Part shown: positions 34,412 to 43,073 of the stretch, one piece after another
How the letters are laid out: each line of letters begins with the position of its first letter
Numbering within the stretch: position 1 is the first letter of the stretch
Source of the DNA: Candidatus Poribacteria bacterium
GTDB taxonomy: Bacteria > Poribacteria > WGA-4E > WGA-3G
NCBI GenBank assembly: GCA_026706025.1
Contig: JAPOZO010000026.1
Location: forward strand, 60,349-124,348
Reading direction: 5' to 3'
Length of the DNA: 64,000 nucleotides
Notes under the pieces: model-generated
Told to the model about the DNA's origin: nothing
The model's input: only the letters and a program-made list of their open reading frames with translations
The model's database searches: none
Program-made: the position numbers and the translations under genes

Positions 34412-35476
34412 TTAGTATTCCCGCTCAACGAAAAAATGGATTAAAGATAAAAACAGCTGCTTTGCTTGTCCATTATGGAGGTGGGCAAAATTATTCTCAA
34501 ACCTTCCAGCAGCTTCTCGTAACAGTGCTTGGGAGCGACGTTGCGCGTATGTAATAGATTTATATTTCAGCATCAACTGGAGGACACTCTCGACCTCCGC
34601 CTCCGTTTTTTCTTCACGCGGACGTGCCATAATGTCAATCACATGCTGCGCTTCGACAGCGGTACAGGCATTGATAAGGTGGATGAGAACGAGCGTGCGT
34701 TTGCCCTCACTAATATCACCAGCGATCTCTTTTCCGTACCTACCCACATCACCGATGAGGTTCAGCACATCGTCTTGAATCTGGAAAGCGATTCCGATTT
34801 CTTTACCGAGTTCGACAAGTCCATCTATTTCCGACTCACTCGCGCCGCCGATAATCGCCCCGACACGGCATGGCGTGATGCAGGTATACCAAGCGGTCTT
34901 TTGTATACACATCGTCAGGTAGTCGTCTTCAGCGAGATTCCATCGGTTATCGCTAACCCAACTCAATTCGATGTGCTGCCCCTCAACCACTTGATTACTA
35001 AGTTGTATAAATTCAGATAAGATACGGAAAGCGAGCTCGTGCCCAAGAATTTCCGTGTTTCGGTGCAGCATTTCCCACATCTTGCAGTGGAGCGCATCAC
35101 CGACATTAATCGCCATCGGAATTCCGTGCTTTTGATGAAGGCATGGCTCACCTCTACGGAGTTCGGAACCGTCTTCAATATCATCATGGATGAGGAGCCA
35201 ATTCTGGAGGAGCTCAAGTGAGGCAGCAGTATTGACGGCGCGCTGTGGATCACCACCAAACGCCTCACACATAAGCATGCAGAGCGCGGGACGCAACCCT
35301 TTCGCGGCGCGGCGCGGGTAGTCTAACATCATCTGGTACAACTGATGCACATCCGGGTGCTCATGAGCCGTCGGGAGAAAATCAAAGATACAGGCATCAA
35401 CCTTACTTTTAATGTCGCTGAGGTATGTAGTGACAAGGTGCTTCGTCGGTGAGATATCTTGTCCGGTTTTCTGCAT
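34412..35476 (-). CDS. Polyprenyl (geranylgeranyl-type) diphosphate synthase
   Basis: 354 aa, trans-prenyltransferase. First Asp-rich motif HDDIEDGSELRRG with D98, D99 and D102; second motif QIQDDVLNLIGD near 230; KGLRPALCMLM and QKTAWYT also match the family. It condenses isopentenyl diphosphate with allylic diphosphates to make C20 or longer chains for quinones or carotenoids. The residue pattern before the first motif (LLQNWLLIHDD) has no bulky aromatic at the usual -5 position, which would allow a long product; this is a weak inference. The start has AAGGGAAG upstream, and a promoter is visible at 35595-35623. Confidence 0.92.
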   Translation of the reverse strand: MQKTGQDISPTKHLVTTYLSDIKSKVDACIFDFLPTAHEHPDVHQLYQMMLDYPRRAAKGLRPALCMLMCEAFGGDPQRAVNTAASLELLQNWLLIHDDIEDGSELRRGEPCLHQKHGIPMAINVGDALHCKMWEMLHRNTEILGHELAFRILSEFIQLSNQVVEGQHIELSWVSDNRWNLAEDDYLTMCIQKTAWYTCITPCRVGAIIGGASESEIDGLVELGKEIGIAFQIQDDVLNLIGDVGRYGKEIAGDISEGKRTLVLIHLINACTAVEAQHVIDIMARPREEKTEAEVESVLQLMLKYKSITYAQRRSQALLREAAGRFENNFAHLHNGQAKQLFLSLIHFFVEREY

Positions 35477-35594
35477 TACTTCCCTTACATTTTGCGCCGT
35501 TCTCTTATTTCACTCAGCCCTCCTATGTTGCCTCGGGTCCCTGAGCACAAACACAAGATTCCATCAAGCGTCGGTTTACAGATTTTGCTTTAAA

Positions 35595-35623
35595 ATTATA
35601 CCACACTCTGCGGCGAAAATCAA
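35595..35623 (-). promoter_or_regulatory. Sigma70 promoter for the polyprenyl synthase gene
   Basis: Minus strand: TTGATT (35623-35618), 17-base spacer, TATAAT (35600-35595). The leader to the ATG at 35476 is about 110 bases. Confidence 0.7.
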
Positions 35624-35734
35624 ATTTTTCGGTAAGCAAGGATGTGTAAATATTTTGTCAAAAGGGAGGTGCCAAATCGGGGTTAGAAACCCCTTCTACA
35701 ATAAGCCCTTCGACGCTTCTCGTTCAGGATGCAT

Positions 35735-35971
35735 CTACGCTTCGTCTAAATCAATCGCGACGAATCGGTATCCGAGCGGTTTTATCCGTTCAACCAAGGT
35801 TTCTCGCAATTGGAGGGCACGCGCAAATTGGGCATCCGAGACCTGTATCCGTAAAACAGGATCGTGGTCAAAGAGCGAAACATCTTTAATCTGGAATTCG
35901 TGGAGGATCTGTTCGATTTGCCTTAATGCTGCAGTACTGTCATCTTGCAGTGGATTGTTATCTTTTTCCAT
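35735..35971 (-). CDS. Stand-alone domain resembling the C-terminus of LarE
   Basis: 79 aa from the ATG at 35971; the stop of the preceding SDR gene is 1 base upstream (TGAGATG), so translation is coupled. The sequence VLRIQVSDAQFARALQLRE, then LVERIKPLGYRFVAIDLDEA resembles the end of LarE (nickel-pincer cofactor sulfur transferase), where an ARIEV...R...LGF-YV-LDL pattern occurs. The N-terminal PP-loop ATPase part of LarE is absent, so this cannot be a functional LarE. It may be a free regulatory or subunit domain or a decayed remnant. Longer reading to 36055 would overlap the SDR gene and is not supported. Confidence 0.6.
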   Translation of the reverse strand: MEKDNNPLQDDSTAALRQIEQILHEFQIKDVSLFDHDPVLRIQVSDAQFARALQLRETLVERIKPLGYRFVAIDLDEA

Positions 35972-35972
35972 C

Positions 35973-36779
35973 TCAGGAACGCCGCCTCCAGTCACTACCC
36001 GCCATGAACCCACCATCAACAAAGACCATCTGCCCCGTAACAAAGTCGGAAGCATTAGATGCGAAGAAGATTGTCAAGCCTGCCAAGTCTTCAGGTTCGC
36101 CCCACCGATAGGCGGGAGTCCGATTGAGAATCCATTCATTTCGACCGTCCTCACGTGCCGGAGCAGTCATCTCCGTCCTGATAAAACCGGGAGCGATGCC
36201 GTTCACCTGAATGTTGTGTTCCGCCCATTCCACGGCGAGAAGTTTTGTTAATTGGAGCAGCCCACCCTTCGCCGCTGTGTAGGCGACACTCGTCGGTAAT
36301 CCGATTGCTGAGGTGAGCGATAAGGTATTGATGACCTTGCCTGACTTCTGATCTTTCATGACATTGCCACAGGCTTTCGCGAGAAAGAACGCGCCTTTTA
36401 GATTAACATCCGTGACGAAATCCCAATCCGCTTCGGTAAATTCCAGTGCGGGGTTACGGACGTTGACGCCGGCATTGTTGACGAGGACATCAAGGCTGCC
36501 GAAAGTTTCTACGGTCTGTGCAACAAGTGCGTCAATTTCCGCAAGATTGCTGACATCCGTCTGAATAGGCAGAATCTTTTTGCCGGTTTCATTAGCAATC
36601 CGTTCAGCAATAGGTGTCAGCGTCTCTATTTCTCTGCCTACAATCACGAGATCCGAACCAGCACCGGCAAGTCCTTCCGCCATAGCAAGCCCAATGCCGC
36701 GACTCGCGCCGGTAACGAGGCTCACCTTACCGTCCAATTGAAATTGCTGGATCATCCCTGTAGCAGATTTTTGATTCAT
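35973..36779 (-). CDS. Short-chain dehydrogenase/reductase
   Basis: 268 aa classical SDR. Cofactor loop SLVTGASRGIGLAMAEG, NNAGVN, catalytic Ser in LSLTSAIGLP, YTAAKGG (YxxxK), PGFIRTEM and the C-terminal GQMVFVDGGFMAG. Closest in feel to gluconate 5-dehydrogenase or 3-oxoacyl-ACP reductase families; the substrate is not determined. GGAG lies before the ATG. It is coupled to the small LarE-C-like gene downstream and separated by about 25 bp from the VWA gene upstream, so these may be one transcript. Confidence 0.92.
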   Translation of the reverse strand: MNQKSATGMIQQFQLDGKVSLVTGASRGIGLAMAEGLAGAGSDLVIVGREIETLTPIAERIANETGKKILPIQTDVSNLAEIDALVAQTVETFGSLDVLVNNAGVNVRNPALEFTEADWDFVTDVNLKGAFFLAKACGNVMKDQKSGKVINTLSLTSAIGLPTSVAYTAAKGGLLQLTKLLAVEWAEHNIQVNGIAPGFIRTEMTAPAREDGRNEWILNRTPAYRWGEPEDLAGLTIFFASNASDFVTGQMVFVDGGFMAGSDWRRRS

Positions 36780-36803
36780 GTTTTACTCCAATCTCAGATT
36801 TGA

Positions 36804-38003
36804 TTATTCGATTGGCCCATCCGGTTCGGTTAATTCAGCCAATCGCTGAGTCCCAATAACCTTTATTTTTCCATTGTGTTCTTCAGCGAGAGAGACAAGC
36901 AGCTGGGCACCGGCAGAACGTTTCAGATCAATCTCAAGTGCAACAACATAGATAGCAGCGTTGTTGTGGTTCCCCTCACGCACAACATCAAGGATCTTCT
37001 GTGTGTTTGTCTCAATATCATATCCACCAACAGTAGTGGGAAGACCATCTGTCACCAAAACAATAACAGACGGATCCAATGTCAGCGCACCTTCAAGCGC
37101 GGCAAGGATGTTAGTCCCAACATTGGACTGAATGCGTTCAGGTGTAAATCTATCCAAATATCTCAAGGTCCGTTCTATATTTGCGGCATTCGCGGGTAGC
37201 ATTTCCTTATGCATAGTGCTCGCCTGTGTAGAAAAGGCCACCACGTTCAAGGTATCCTCGTCGCCGAGCATAAGCACAGAATCCTTGAGGGAGTTAACGG
37301 CCAATTCCAGTTTATTAAGGCCCGCTGCCTGCATACTTGCCGACACATCAAGACAGTAAACGACATTTTTGGGACCGCCGAATTCATTGAGGAAGTCGAT
37401 GATACCGAGGCGGTCAGAGGTGCCGGACTTTCCACCGCCGCCGAGAAGTCCATCACCACCACCCTGACCGTCGCCACGGAAGCGCCCCATGCCATCGCCT
37501 TTCGCTGGGACTCTACCTGTAACAATACCGCGTCCATCGGTCTGTCCAGGTTGTGCGATTAACCTACTGAGGTTTGAGGCTTCCGCATCGCGCAACTCGG
37601 CATCCGTCATGACATCTGGAACAATCTCACTCAAGGGTGCTTTGTTGACTTCCACGTCTTCGAGGACAACGCGCGGACTGAGTTTGACGACTTCATCCAT
37701 CTTGTTCCGAGCGGATTCAATCCTCTTTTCCATTGCATCTCTGGCGAGTTGCTGGCTTGGATCATACACTTTTTTCGTGAGTGGCGGTTTAGGTTTCTGC
37801 TTTCGCTTCTTAGGTGCCTCTGGATCATTGAGTAAGTCAACCGCAAGCATATCCTTATCTTCCTGGGCAATCTGATTTATCGGCAAAAACAGGTAAACAA
37901 TAACGATAATCAAGTGTAAAATAAGGGATAGTAAAATGACAGATCGCATCCGATTTTTACGGCGTTGTGCGTCAATTCGCCAATTCAACAGTTGATTTAA
38001 CAC
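36804..38003 (-). CDS. Membrane-anchored VWA-domain protein with TonB-like N-terminus
   Basis: 399 aa. A short cytoplasmic start and one helix (about 20-42, SVILLSLILHLIIVIVYLFL) are followed by a Pro/Lys-rich stretch (APKKRKQKPKPPLTKKV), as in TonB, then a helical region, a Gly-rich linker (GDGMGRFRGDGQGGGDGLLG) and a von Willebrand A domain (about 205-390). The MIDAS motif is DVSAS near residue 217 with a later VTDGLP. Starts at a GTG with GGGAGG 8 bases upstream. It probably acts in the periplasm, binding a protein partner through a metal-dependent site. Function unknown; no MoxR ATPase is adjacent. Confidence 0.82.
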   Translation of the reverse strand: MLNQLLNWRIDAQRRKNRMRSVILLSLILHLIIVIVYLFLPINQIAQEDKDMLAVDLLNDPEAPKKRKQKPKPPLTKKVYDPSQQLARDAMEKRIESARNKMDEVVKLSPRVVLEDVEVNKAPLSEIVPDVMTDAELRDAEASNLSRLIAQPGQTDGRGIVTGRVPAKGDGMGRFRGDGQGGGDGLLGGGGKSGTSDRLGIIDFLNEFGGPKNVVYCLDVSASMQAAGLNKLELAVNSLKDSVLMLGDEDTLNVVAFSTQASTMHKEMLPANAANIERTLRYLDRFTPERIQSNVGTNILAALEGALTLDPSVIVLVTDGLPTTVGGYDIETNTQKILDVVREGNHNNAAIYVVALEIDLKRSAGAQLLVSLAEEHNGKIKVIGTQRLAELTEPDGPIE

Positions 38004-38061
38004 GGTTCAGTCCTCCCCGTTTTGTCTCTTTTGATGGATATATCTTGGTAATTTGTGGTGT

Positions 38062-38580
38062 CTATGTTTCCGATGCAATCTGTTTCTTTTCAAAAGCCTG
38101 AATCCAGGTTTTACCTTCCGGTGTTAGTTCGTAGTAGGTATGATTGCGGTGCTTAATCCATTTGCCTTTGACGATATTCTTACGATAGTGGATGATACGT
38201 CCTTCAACGCGTTTCAAGCCGCCGAGTCCTCTCAATTTTCGGTGCCGTTGGTGCATCTCCGCAAGTGGAATTCTTAAGGCTTCAGCGACAACAATAGAGT
38301 AATCCATTCCAAATTCTTGATGGTGTTTTAAAATAAAATAATCGGTCTCATCAAGTTCATCGAATTCAGGCGCGATCGTAACGGAATCCGCCGAACGCTC
38401 GGTTGCCTGAATCTCATCCCAAGCGACTGCTAATAACCGCTCCGGTCGTAAACCTTGCACTCCGTTACAAGTTGTGTGATGGACCGCGATAGTACCATCT
38501 TCCTTGAAATAGCCGGTAATTGGATCGTTCTCTTGCGGGAGACAACACTTAGCGATCTTATAGGTGAGTTCAAGCGTCAT
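38062..38580 (-). CDS. RelA/SpoT-type zinc-domain fused to a winged-helix (DUF2250-like) domain
   Basis: 172 aa. Residues 5-55 (YKIAKCCLPQENDPITGYF, then IAVHHTTCNGVQGLRPERLL) match the Cys/His zinc-finger-like (RIS) domain of long RelA/SpoT proteins, including the CC, the HxxxC and the ERL tail. Residues 72-170 (ETDYFILKHHQEFG, then LRGLGGLKRVEGRIIHYRK and HTYYELTPEGKTW) form a winged helix similar to the DUF2250 family best known from archaea. The ppGpp synthetase and hydrolase domains are absent. A nucleic-acid-binding regulator is the likeliest role. It lies 12 bp after purD and is probably cotranscribed with it. Confidence 0.7.
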   Translation of the reverse strand: MTLELTYKIAKCCLPQENDPITGYFKEDGTIAVHHTTCNGVQGLRPERLLAVAWDEIQATERSADSVTIAPEFDELDETDYFILKHHQEFGMDYSIVVAEALRIPLAEMHQRHRKLRGLGGLKRVEGRIIHYRKNIVKGKWIKHRNHTYYELTPEGKTWIQAFEKKQIASET

Positions 38581-38592
38581 ATTTCTCTCTCG

Positions 38593-39867
38593 CTATAATT
38601 TCTCTAATGCCCGATATCCGATGTCGCTCCGTGCATGTGCCTTATCAAAGTGGATAGCAGATACACCTCGATACGCCTGTTGAATCGCCTCGTGTAATCC
38701 GTCAGCAACAGCCGTGATCCCCAATACTCGACCACCAGCCGTGACAATGTTTTCACCATCGTGTTTTGTGCCAGCATGAAAGACAGTAACGCCTTCAATC
38801 GCAGCGGCATCTCCAAGACCTGTAATAATCTCATCTGTCTCGTACGGGTCGGGATACCCACCAGAAGCCATAACGACACACGCCGCTGCCTCATCGTGCC
38901 ATTGCACGTCAGCGTGCTGTTCAAGGGTTCCGTCAATGCAGGCGATGAGCAGCGGGACCAAGTCGCTTTTGAGGCGAGGTAAGAGGACTTGTGCCTCTGG
39001 ATCCCCAAAACGGCAGTTGAATTCGAGTACTTTTGGTCCGGCATCCGTAATCATCAATCCGACGTAGAGTACACCTTTGAAGGGACTGCCGATAGCCGCC
39101 ATCCCATTGACGGTCCGGTAAACGACGTGCCTCATGACATAGTCGTGCAATTCTGGCGTGATAACAGGGGCGGGAGAATACGCGCCCATGCCACCGGTGT
39201 TCTTACCCGTATCACCATCGTGTGACATCTTGTGGTCCTGTGAACTGACAAACGGGAGGCAGTAGGCACCATCGGTGAGGACAGTAAAAGAGGCTTCTTC
39301 GCCGATCAATTCTTCCTCAATCACAACGCTATTGCCTGCGTCGCCGAATGCCCTATCCACCAAAATCGTTGTGACAGCTTGCAACGCCTCTTTGAAGGTA
39401 CGTCCAGGGATAACTCCCTTTCCCGCAGCGAGTCCGTCTGCCTTGACAAAAACCGGTGCATTGTGATCTTCGATATAGGCCATCGCTTTTTCGATGTCCG
39501 TAAATGTACGATGTGCTGCTGTAGGTATTCCGTTTTTCTCCATCAGCTGCTTGGCAAAATCTTTACTTGCTTCGAGCCGTGCTGCACGTTTATTGGGTCC
39601 AAATGCTTTAAGCCCGTGTTCTTGAAAGATATCAACGATGCCTTCAGCCAACGGATTTTCAGGGCCGACAATAGTCAACCCGATATTTTGAGACTCTGCC
39701 CAGTCTGCCAAATCAGTAAATCGGTCAGGCATAGGGATAATTTCAGCGATTTGTGCGATGCCAGCATTACCGGGCGCGCAATATATTTTTTTGACGCGTG
39801 GACTCTGGGCAAGTTTCCAGACGAGTGTATGTTCGCGTCCGCCTTGCCCGATAACCAGAATTTTCAT
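38593..39867 (-). CDS. purD: Phosphoribosylamine-glycine ligase
   Basis: 424 aa from the ATG at 39867 (MKILVIGQGGREHTLVWKL, the normal PurD start), with AAGGA at 39874-39878; a longer reading to 39927 would overlap the promoter. ATP-grasp enzyme: PVFVKADGLAAGKGVI is the ATP-binding segment, TGGMGAYSPAP and LEFNCRFGDPEAQ are family signatures. It makes glycinamide ribonucleotide in the second step of purine synthesis. A promoter lies just upstream (39890-39918). No other pur genes are in the window. Confidence 0.97.
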   Translation of the reverse strand: MKILVIGQGGREHTLVWKLAQSPRVKKIYCAPGNAGIAQIAEIIPMPDRFTDLADWAESQNIGLTIVGPENPLAEGIVDIFQEHGLKAFGPNKRAARLEASKDFAKQLMEKNGIPTAAHRTFTDIEKAMAYIEDHNAPVFVKADGLAAGKGVIPGRTFKEALQAVTTILVDRAFGDAGNSVVIEEELIGEEASFTVLTDGAYCLPFVSSQDHKMSHDGDTGKNTGGMGAYSPAPVITPELHDYVMRHVVYRTVNGMAAIGSPFKGVLYVGLMITDAGPKVLEFNCRFGDPEAQVLLPRLKSDLVPLLIACIDGTLEQHADVQWHDEAAACVVMASGGYPDPYETDEIITGLGDAAAIEGVTVFHAGTKHDGENIVTAGGRVLGITAVADGLHEAIQQAYRGVSAIHFDKAHARSDIGYRALEKL

Positions 39868-39889
39868 GCCATATATCCTTTTTGATTGT

Positions 39890-39918
39890 ATTGTATCATA
39901 AAATGTTCGGAAAATCAA
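39890..39918 (-). promoter_or_regulatory. Sigma70 promoter for purD
   Basis: Minus strand: TTGATT (39918-39913), 17-base spacer, TACAAT (39895-39890), about 22 bases before the purD ATG. Confidence 0.65.
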
Positions 39919-39947
39919 GTATTTCAATTAATTCCTGTTTCCGTCTG

Positions 39948-39982
39948 AATCACAGATTACACGGATTACGCAGATGACGCGG
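39948..39982 (+). repeat. Dispersed ACGGATTACGCAGATGACGCGG repeat
   Basis: Copy of the repeat at 14281-14319 (blocks CACAGATT, ACACGGATTACGC, GATGACGCGG). It occupies the gap 39868-40219 together with the two promoters at 39890 and 40116; nothing else is evident there. Confidence 0.55.
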
Positions 39983-40115
39983 AAGGATATTTGCTGTCAA
40001 ATCAACATCTCATGCGCGCAGACATTCGGGATAGATCGGGGTTACAAACCCTCACCCAAATATAGGAAACGCCCAAGACTAAAAATTTTACACACCCACC
40101 TGCGACGACTTTAAT

Positions 40116-40144
40116 TTGACAAAGCACACGCAACCTGCTATACT
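40116..40144 (+). promoter_or_regulatory. Sigma70 promoter upstream of the 40.2-kb membrane protein
   Basis: TTGACA (40116-40121), 17-base spacer, TATACT (40139-40144); leader of about 70 bases to the ATG at 40220. Confidence 0.75.
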
Positions 40145-40219
40145 GGACGCGATTTAATTCACGACTCACGTAAACAACCGTGCCACAGTGAAATGGATCG
40201 TGGTAGGAGGAAGCAGCCT

Positions 40220-40906
40220 ATGCGCTATTTGCAAGGTATTATTACATGGATTGATTCATTGGAATCTGGCAGACAATTTCGGAGTTGGGCTGCAATTCTC
40301 CTCAAAATTCTTGGGGTGGCAGTCTTAGTCAGTATTAGCGTGTGGGGTATTGTAGTCTGCGTTGATACGATAGGTACGAGCAAAGACTTGGAAATGATTC
40401 CATCGATTCTCGTCATCATTGGATCAATCTTGGAAGTTTGTATCAACGTCATCCTTGCTACAGTCCTCGCCATGCTGTTTTGGAACAGATCCAATAAAAT
40501 CAAAACACTCGATAATGACCCGCAGTTCATTTTAATATTTATTGTGGTTATCACGGTCCAACTGTTTGGCGAAGTAAGTTTTCTTGGACTCATCGGGACA
40601 GGAGTTCAAACGTTGGTAGCTTCAATTTTCGGATCCGGGATTCCGAATTTCTGGGAACAGACAGGTATTTCTGTTCAGATATTAGGTGAAGGAGAACCTC
40701 TCAATACCTCTCTGCTCAAGCAGGGAGAAGATATTAACTTGATTTCAGGTGTAATTTTGTTTTTCGTCTCTGCTTTCTCTGGGACATTGTTATTAATTGT
40801 TGCTTACTTCATAGCAGAAGAGATCAACGGACTTGCCAGCATAGCGGAGAGTCTCAATAATATAGAGACGAAATTGGTAGATGAGGAACCTGCTTCAGAT
40901 ACTTGA
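40220..40906 (+). CDS. Membrane protein of unknown function
   Basis: 228 aa from the ATG at 40220, which has AGGAGG 9 bases upstream. Four hydrophobic helices: about 28-52, 66-94 (LVIIGSILEVCINVILATVL), 108-130 and 172-200. A short loop between the third and fourth helices contains polar EGEPLN and LKQGEDIN. The C-terminal 25 residues are charged and probably cytoplasmic (NNIETKLVDEEPASDT). No family recognised. It is driven by its own promoter, and the esterase gene begins 60 bp after its stop, so the two may be cotranscribed. Confidence 0.72.
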   Translation: MRYLQGIITWIDSLESGRQFRSWAAILLKILGVAVLVSISVWGIVVCVDTIGTSKDLEMIPSILVIIGSILEVCINVILATVLAMLFWNRSNKIKTLDNDPQFILIFIVVITVQLFGEVSFLGLIGTGVQTLVASIFGSGIPNFWEQTGISVQILGEGEPLNTSLLKQGEDINLISGVILFFVSAFSGTLLLIVAYFIAEEINGLASIAESLNNIETKLVDEEPASDT

Positions 40907-40965
40907 CCCACTCCGTCGCCAAAGCACGGAGCCCTGACAGTAGATTACTAACGGAGGAATTAATA

Positions 40966-42975
40966 ATGGCTGAACAACACCATGAACTCGCTCACGTTTT
41001 TACTGAGGCTTCACAGGGTGTTAACGACGCACGCGGCGGCACTCCCCGTGATCTGAACACACCCTATACCTTTCCCGGTTATACCAAAGCAGAATGGAAT
41101 GAAAAAGCTGCGGCACTGCGTCAGCAGATTCGCGTCGCCAACGGCTTAGTTCCAACACATGAACCGACTCCGCTAAATGCCGAGATCTTCGGAAAAATTG
41201 AGCGGGAAGATTATAGCGTGGAAAAGGTCTATTTTGAACCCTTTCCGGGCTTCTTCACAACCGGAAACCTCTATCGTCCCCTTGGGAAACCCGGTACTTT
41301 TCCGGGCATTGTAAGTCCCCATGGACATTGGGGGCGCGGTAGACTTGAAAATATTGAACGCGGTTCAATTCCGGGGCGCTGTATCAACTTCGCGAAACAC
41401 GGATATGTTATCTTTGCCTATGACATGCTCGGTTATAACGATAGCGGCAAACAGATTGAGCACCACTACGGCGGAGCACACGAAAGTCTCTGGGGCCTGA
41501 GTGCGATGGGACTTCAACTCCAGAATAGTATCCGTTCCATTGACTTTTTAGAGAGTCTACCGGACGTGGACGATGAACGCATCGGTTGCACAGGTGCGTC
41601 GGGGGGTGGCACGCAAACCTTCATCTTGACAGCGGTGGACGAACGTATCAAAGTCTCGGCACCCGTCAATATGATCTCTGCGACGATGCAAGGCGGCTGC
41701 ATCTGTGAAAACGCTCCGAACCTCCGCTTAGATGCAAGCAACCTTGAAATTGGAGCATTGATGGCACCACGCCCACTCCTACTCGTTTCTGCGACAGGCG
41801 ACTGGACAGTGAATACACCGACTGTTGAGTATCCCGCCATCCGAAGCATTTATGCCCACTTTAACGCAGAAGACAAGGTGCATCAGGTTCAGGTAGACGC
41901 AGAGCATAACTACAATAAAGAAAGCCGCGAGGCTGTATATGCGTGGTTTGCTAAATGGTTTTTGGGCGCAGAAGACGCTTCCGCGTTTAAAGAGATCCCA
42001 TTTGAAGTTGAGCCAGATGATGATTTACTAGTCTTCGCGGAACGCGAAATGCCTACACACGCGTTAAAACAAGATGGATTCCTACCGGCTTGGATAAACC
42101 GTTCTGAACAAGCAATCGAGAAACGAAAGCCGAAAAATGACGCTGAACTCCAGAGTTTCAACGGAGAATTAGGTAGTGGGTTGGAATATGCGCTCGGATT
42201 ACAGATTCCAAAAATCACGGATGTAACGCTTGTTGAGCCCAAAGGCGCGTTCCCAACAACCTATCAGACAAATTTATCCGCCAGACATCTTGTTATCGGC
42301 AGAAAAGGTATCGGTGATGCCATTCCTGCTATCCTATTTAGTCCAGAACCGCAGGTCGGACACGATCCTATAGTGCTTATCGTTCATCCAGAGGGCAAAG
42401 AGAAGTTAATTGATTCAGAGACAGGGAATCCGTTACCCCTCATTACGGACTTGCTCAGCGCGGATCGGAAGGTGCTACTCATTGATGTCTTCGGAAAAGG
42501 CGAACACGGCAATTATGAGAGACCGGAAGATACTGCTTATTTCACCACCTACAATCGGACAGCTGCTGCACTCCGTGTGCAAGACATTGTTACAACGCTA
42601 CGCTGCTTTACAAACAGAGGTGATGTTTCAGAAGTGAACCTGATCGGAATAGGCGAAGCGGGTTTATGGAGTTTGCTGGCAGCCGGATTTACGGATGTTA
42701 AGAATGTGGTTGTAGATGCCGCAGAATTTGATAATAGCAGCGACGATGCTTTTTGGGAGACCTTGCCGATACCGAGTATCCGCCAAGTCGGAGATTTTCG
42801 GACAGCAGGAACACTTGTCGCCCCTCGCCCCCTGATTATTCACAACACCGGTAGTGCATTCGATACGACATGGCTTACTGAGGTTTACGGTAATATCGGA
42901 GCAAGCGAACTGTTGTATATAGAAAAAGACCGGCTGCCTGACGCAGAAATCGTCGCGCGAGTCACGACAGCATAA
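40966..42975 (+). CDS. Acetylxylan-esterase-like tandem alpha/beta-hydrolase
   Basis: 669 aa from the ATG at 40966 (GGAGG 10 bases upstream; a longer reading to 40903 overlaps the preceding gene). The first half (about 90-345) is an alpha/beta-hydrolase: GIVSPHGHWGRGR is the oxyanion-loop region, and the nucleophile elbow is GCTGASGGGTQTF with Ser near 212. VDAEHNYN supplies the likely catalytic His. The second half (about 430-669) has the same fold outline (PIVLIVHPEGKEKLI, then KVLLIDVFGKGEHG), but its elbow reads GIGEAGLW, with Glu instead of Ser, so it is probably non-catalytic. No signal peptide is seen. It likely deacetylates a carbohydrate or similar ester; substrate unknown. Confidence 0.85.
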   Translation: MAEQHHELAHVFTEASQGVNDARGGTPRDLNTPYTFPGYTKAEWNEKAAALRQQIRVANGLVPTHEPTPLNAEIFGKIEREDYSVEKVYFEPFPGFFTTGNLYRPLGKPGTFPGIVSPHGHWGRGRLENIERGSIPGRCINFAKHGYVIFAYDMLGYNDSGKQIEHHYGGAHESLWGLSAMGLQLQNSIRSIDFLESLPDVDDERIGCTGASGGGTQTFILTAVDERIKVSAPVNMISATMQGGCICENAPNLRLDASNLEIGALMAPRPLLLVSATGDWTVNTPTVEYPAIRSIYAHFNAEDKVHQVQVDAEHNYNKESREAVYAWFAKWFLGAEDASAFKEIPFEVEPDDDLLVFAEREMPTHALKQDGFLPAWINRSEQAIEKRKPKNDAELQSFNGELGSGLEYALGLQIPKITDVTLVEPKGAFPTTYQTNLSARHLVIGRKGIGDAIPAILFSPEPQVGHDPIVLIVHPEGKEKLIDSETGNPLPLITDLLSADRKVLLIDVFGKGEHGNYERPEDTAYFTTYNRTAAALRVQDIVTTLRCFTNRGDVSEVNLIGIGEAGLWSLLAAGFTDVKNVVVDAAEFDNSSDDAFWETLPIPSIRQVGDFRTAGTLVAPRPLIIHNTGSAFDTTWLTEVYGNIGASELLYIEKDRLPDAEIVARVTTA

Positions 42976-42990
42976 TCAGGGAAAATATAA

Positions 42991-43028
42991 GGGCGGACAC
43001 CCTACAGCGTCCGCCCCTACATTTTTAT
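42991..43028 (+). terminator. Intrinsic terminator after the esterase gene
   Basis: GGGCGGAC (42991-42998) pairs perfectly with GTCCGCCC (43009-43016) and is followed by CTACATTTTTATATTT. It lies 16 bp after the esterase stop and separates it from the convergent ammonium transporter gene. Confidence 0.7.
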
Positions 43029-43073
43029 ATTTATGCGCAATTTGTAACCGCGCAAAATTACGAAACAGATTGT

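Noticed and set aside
35412..36251. Plus-strand open frame of 279 codons over the polyprenyl synthase/SDR junction
   Set aside because: It overlaps recognised genes on the other strand, has a Cys/Ser/Phe-rich nonsense composition and no initiation signal.
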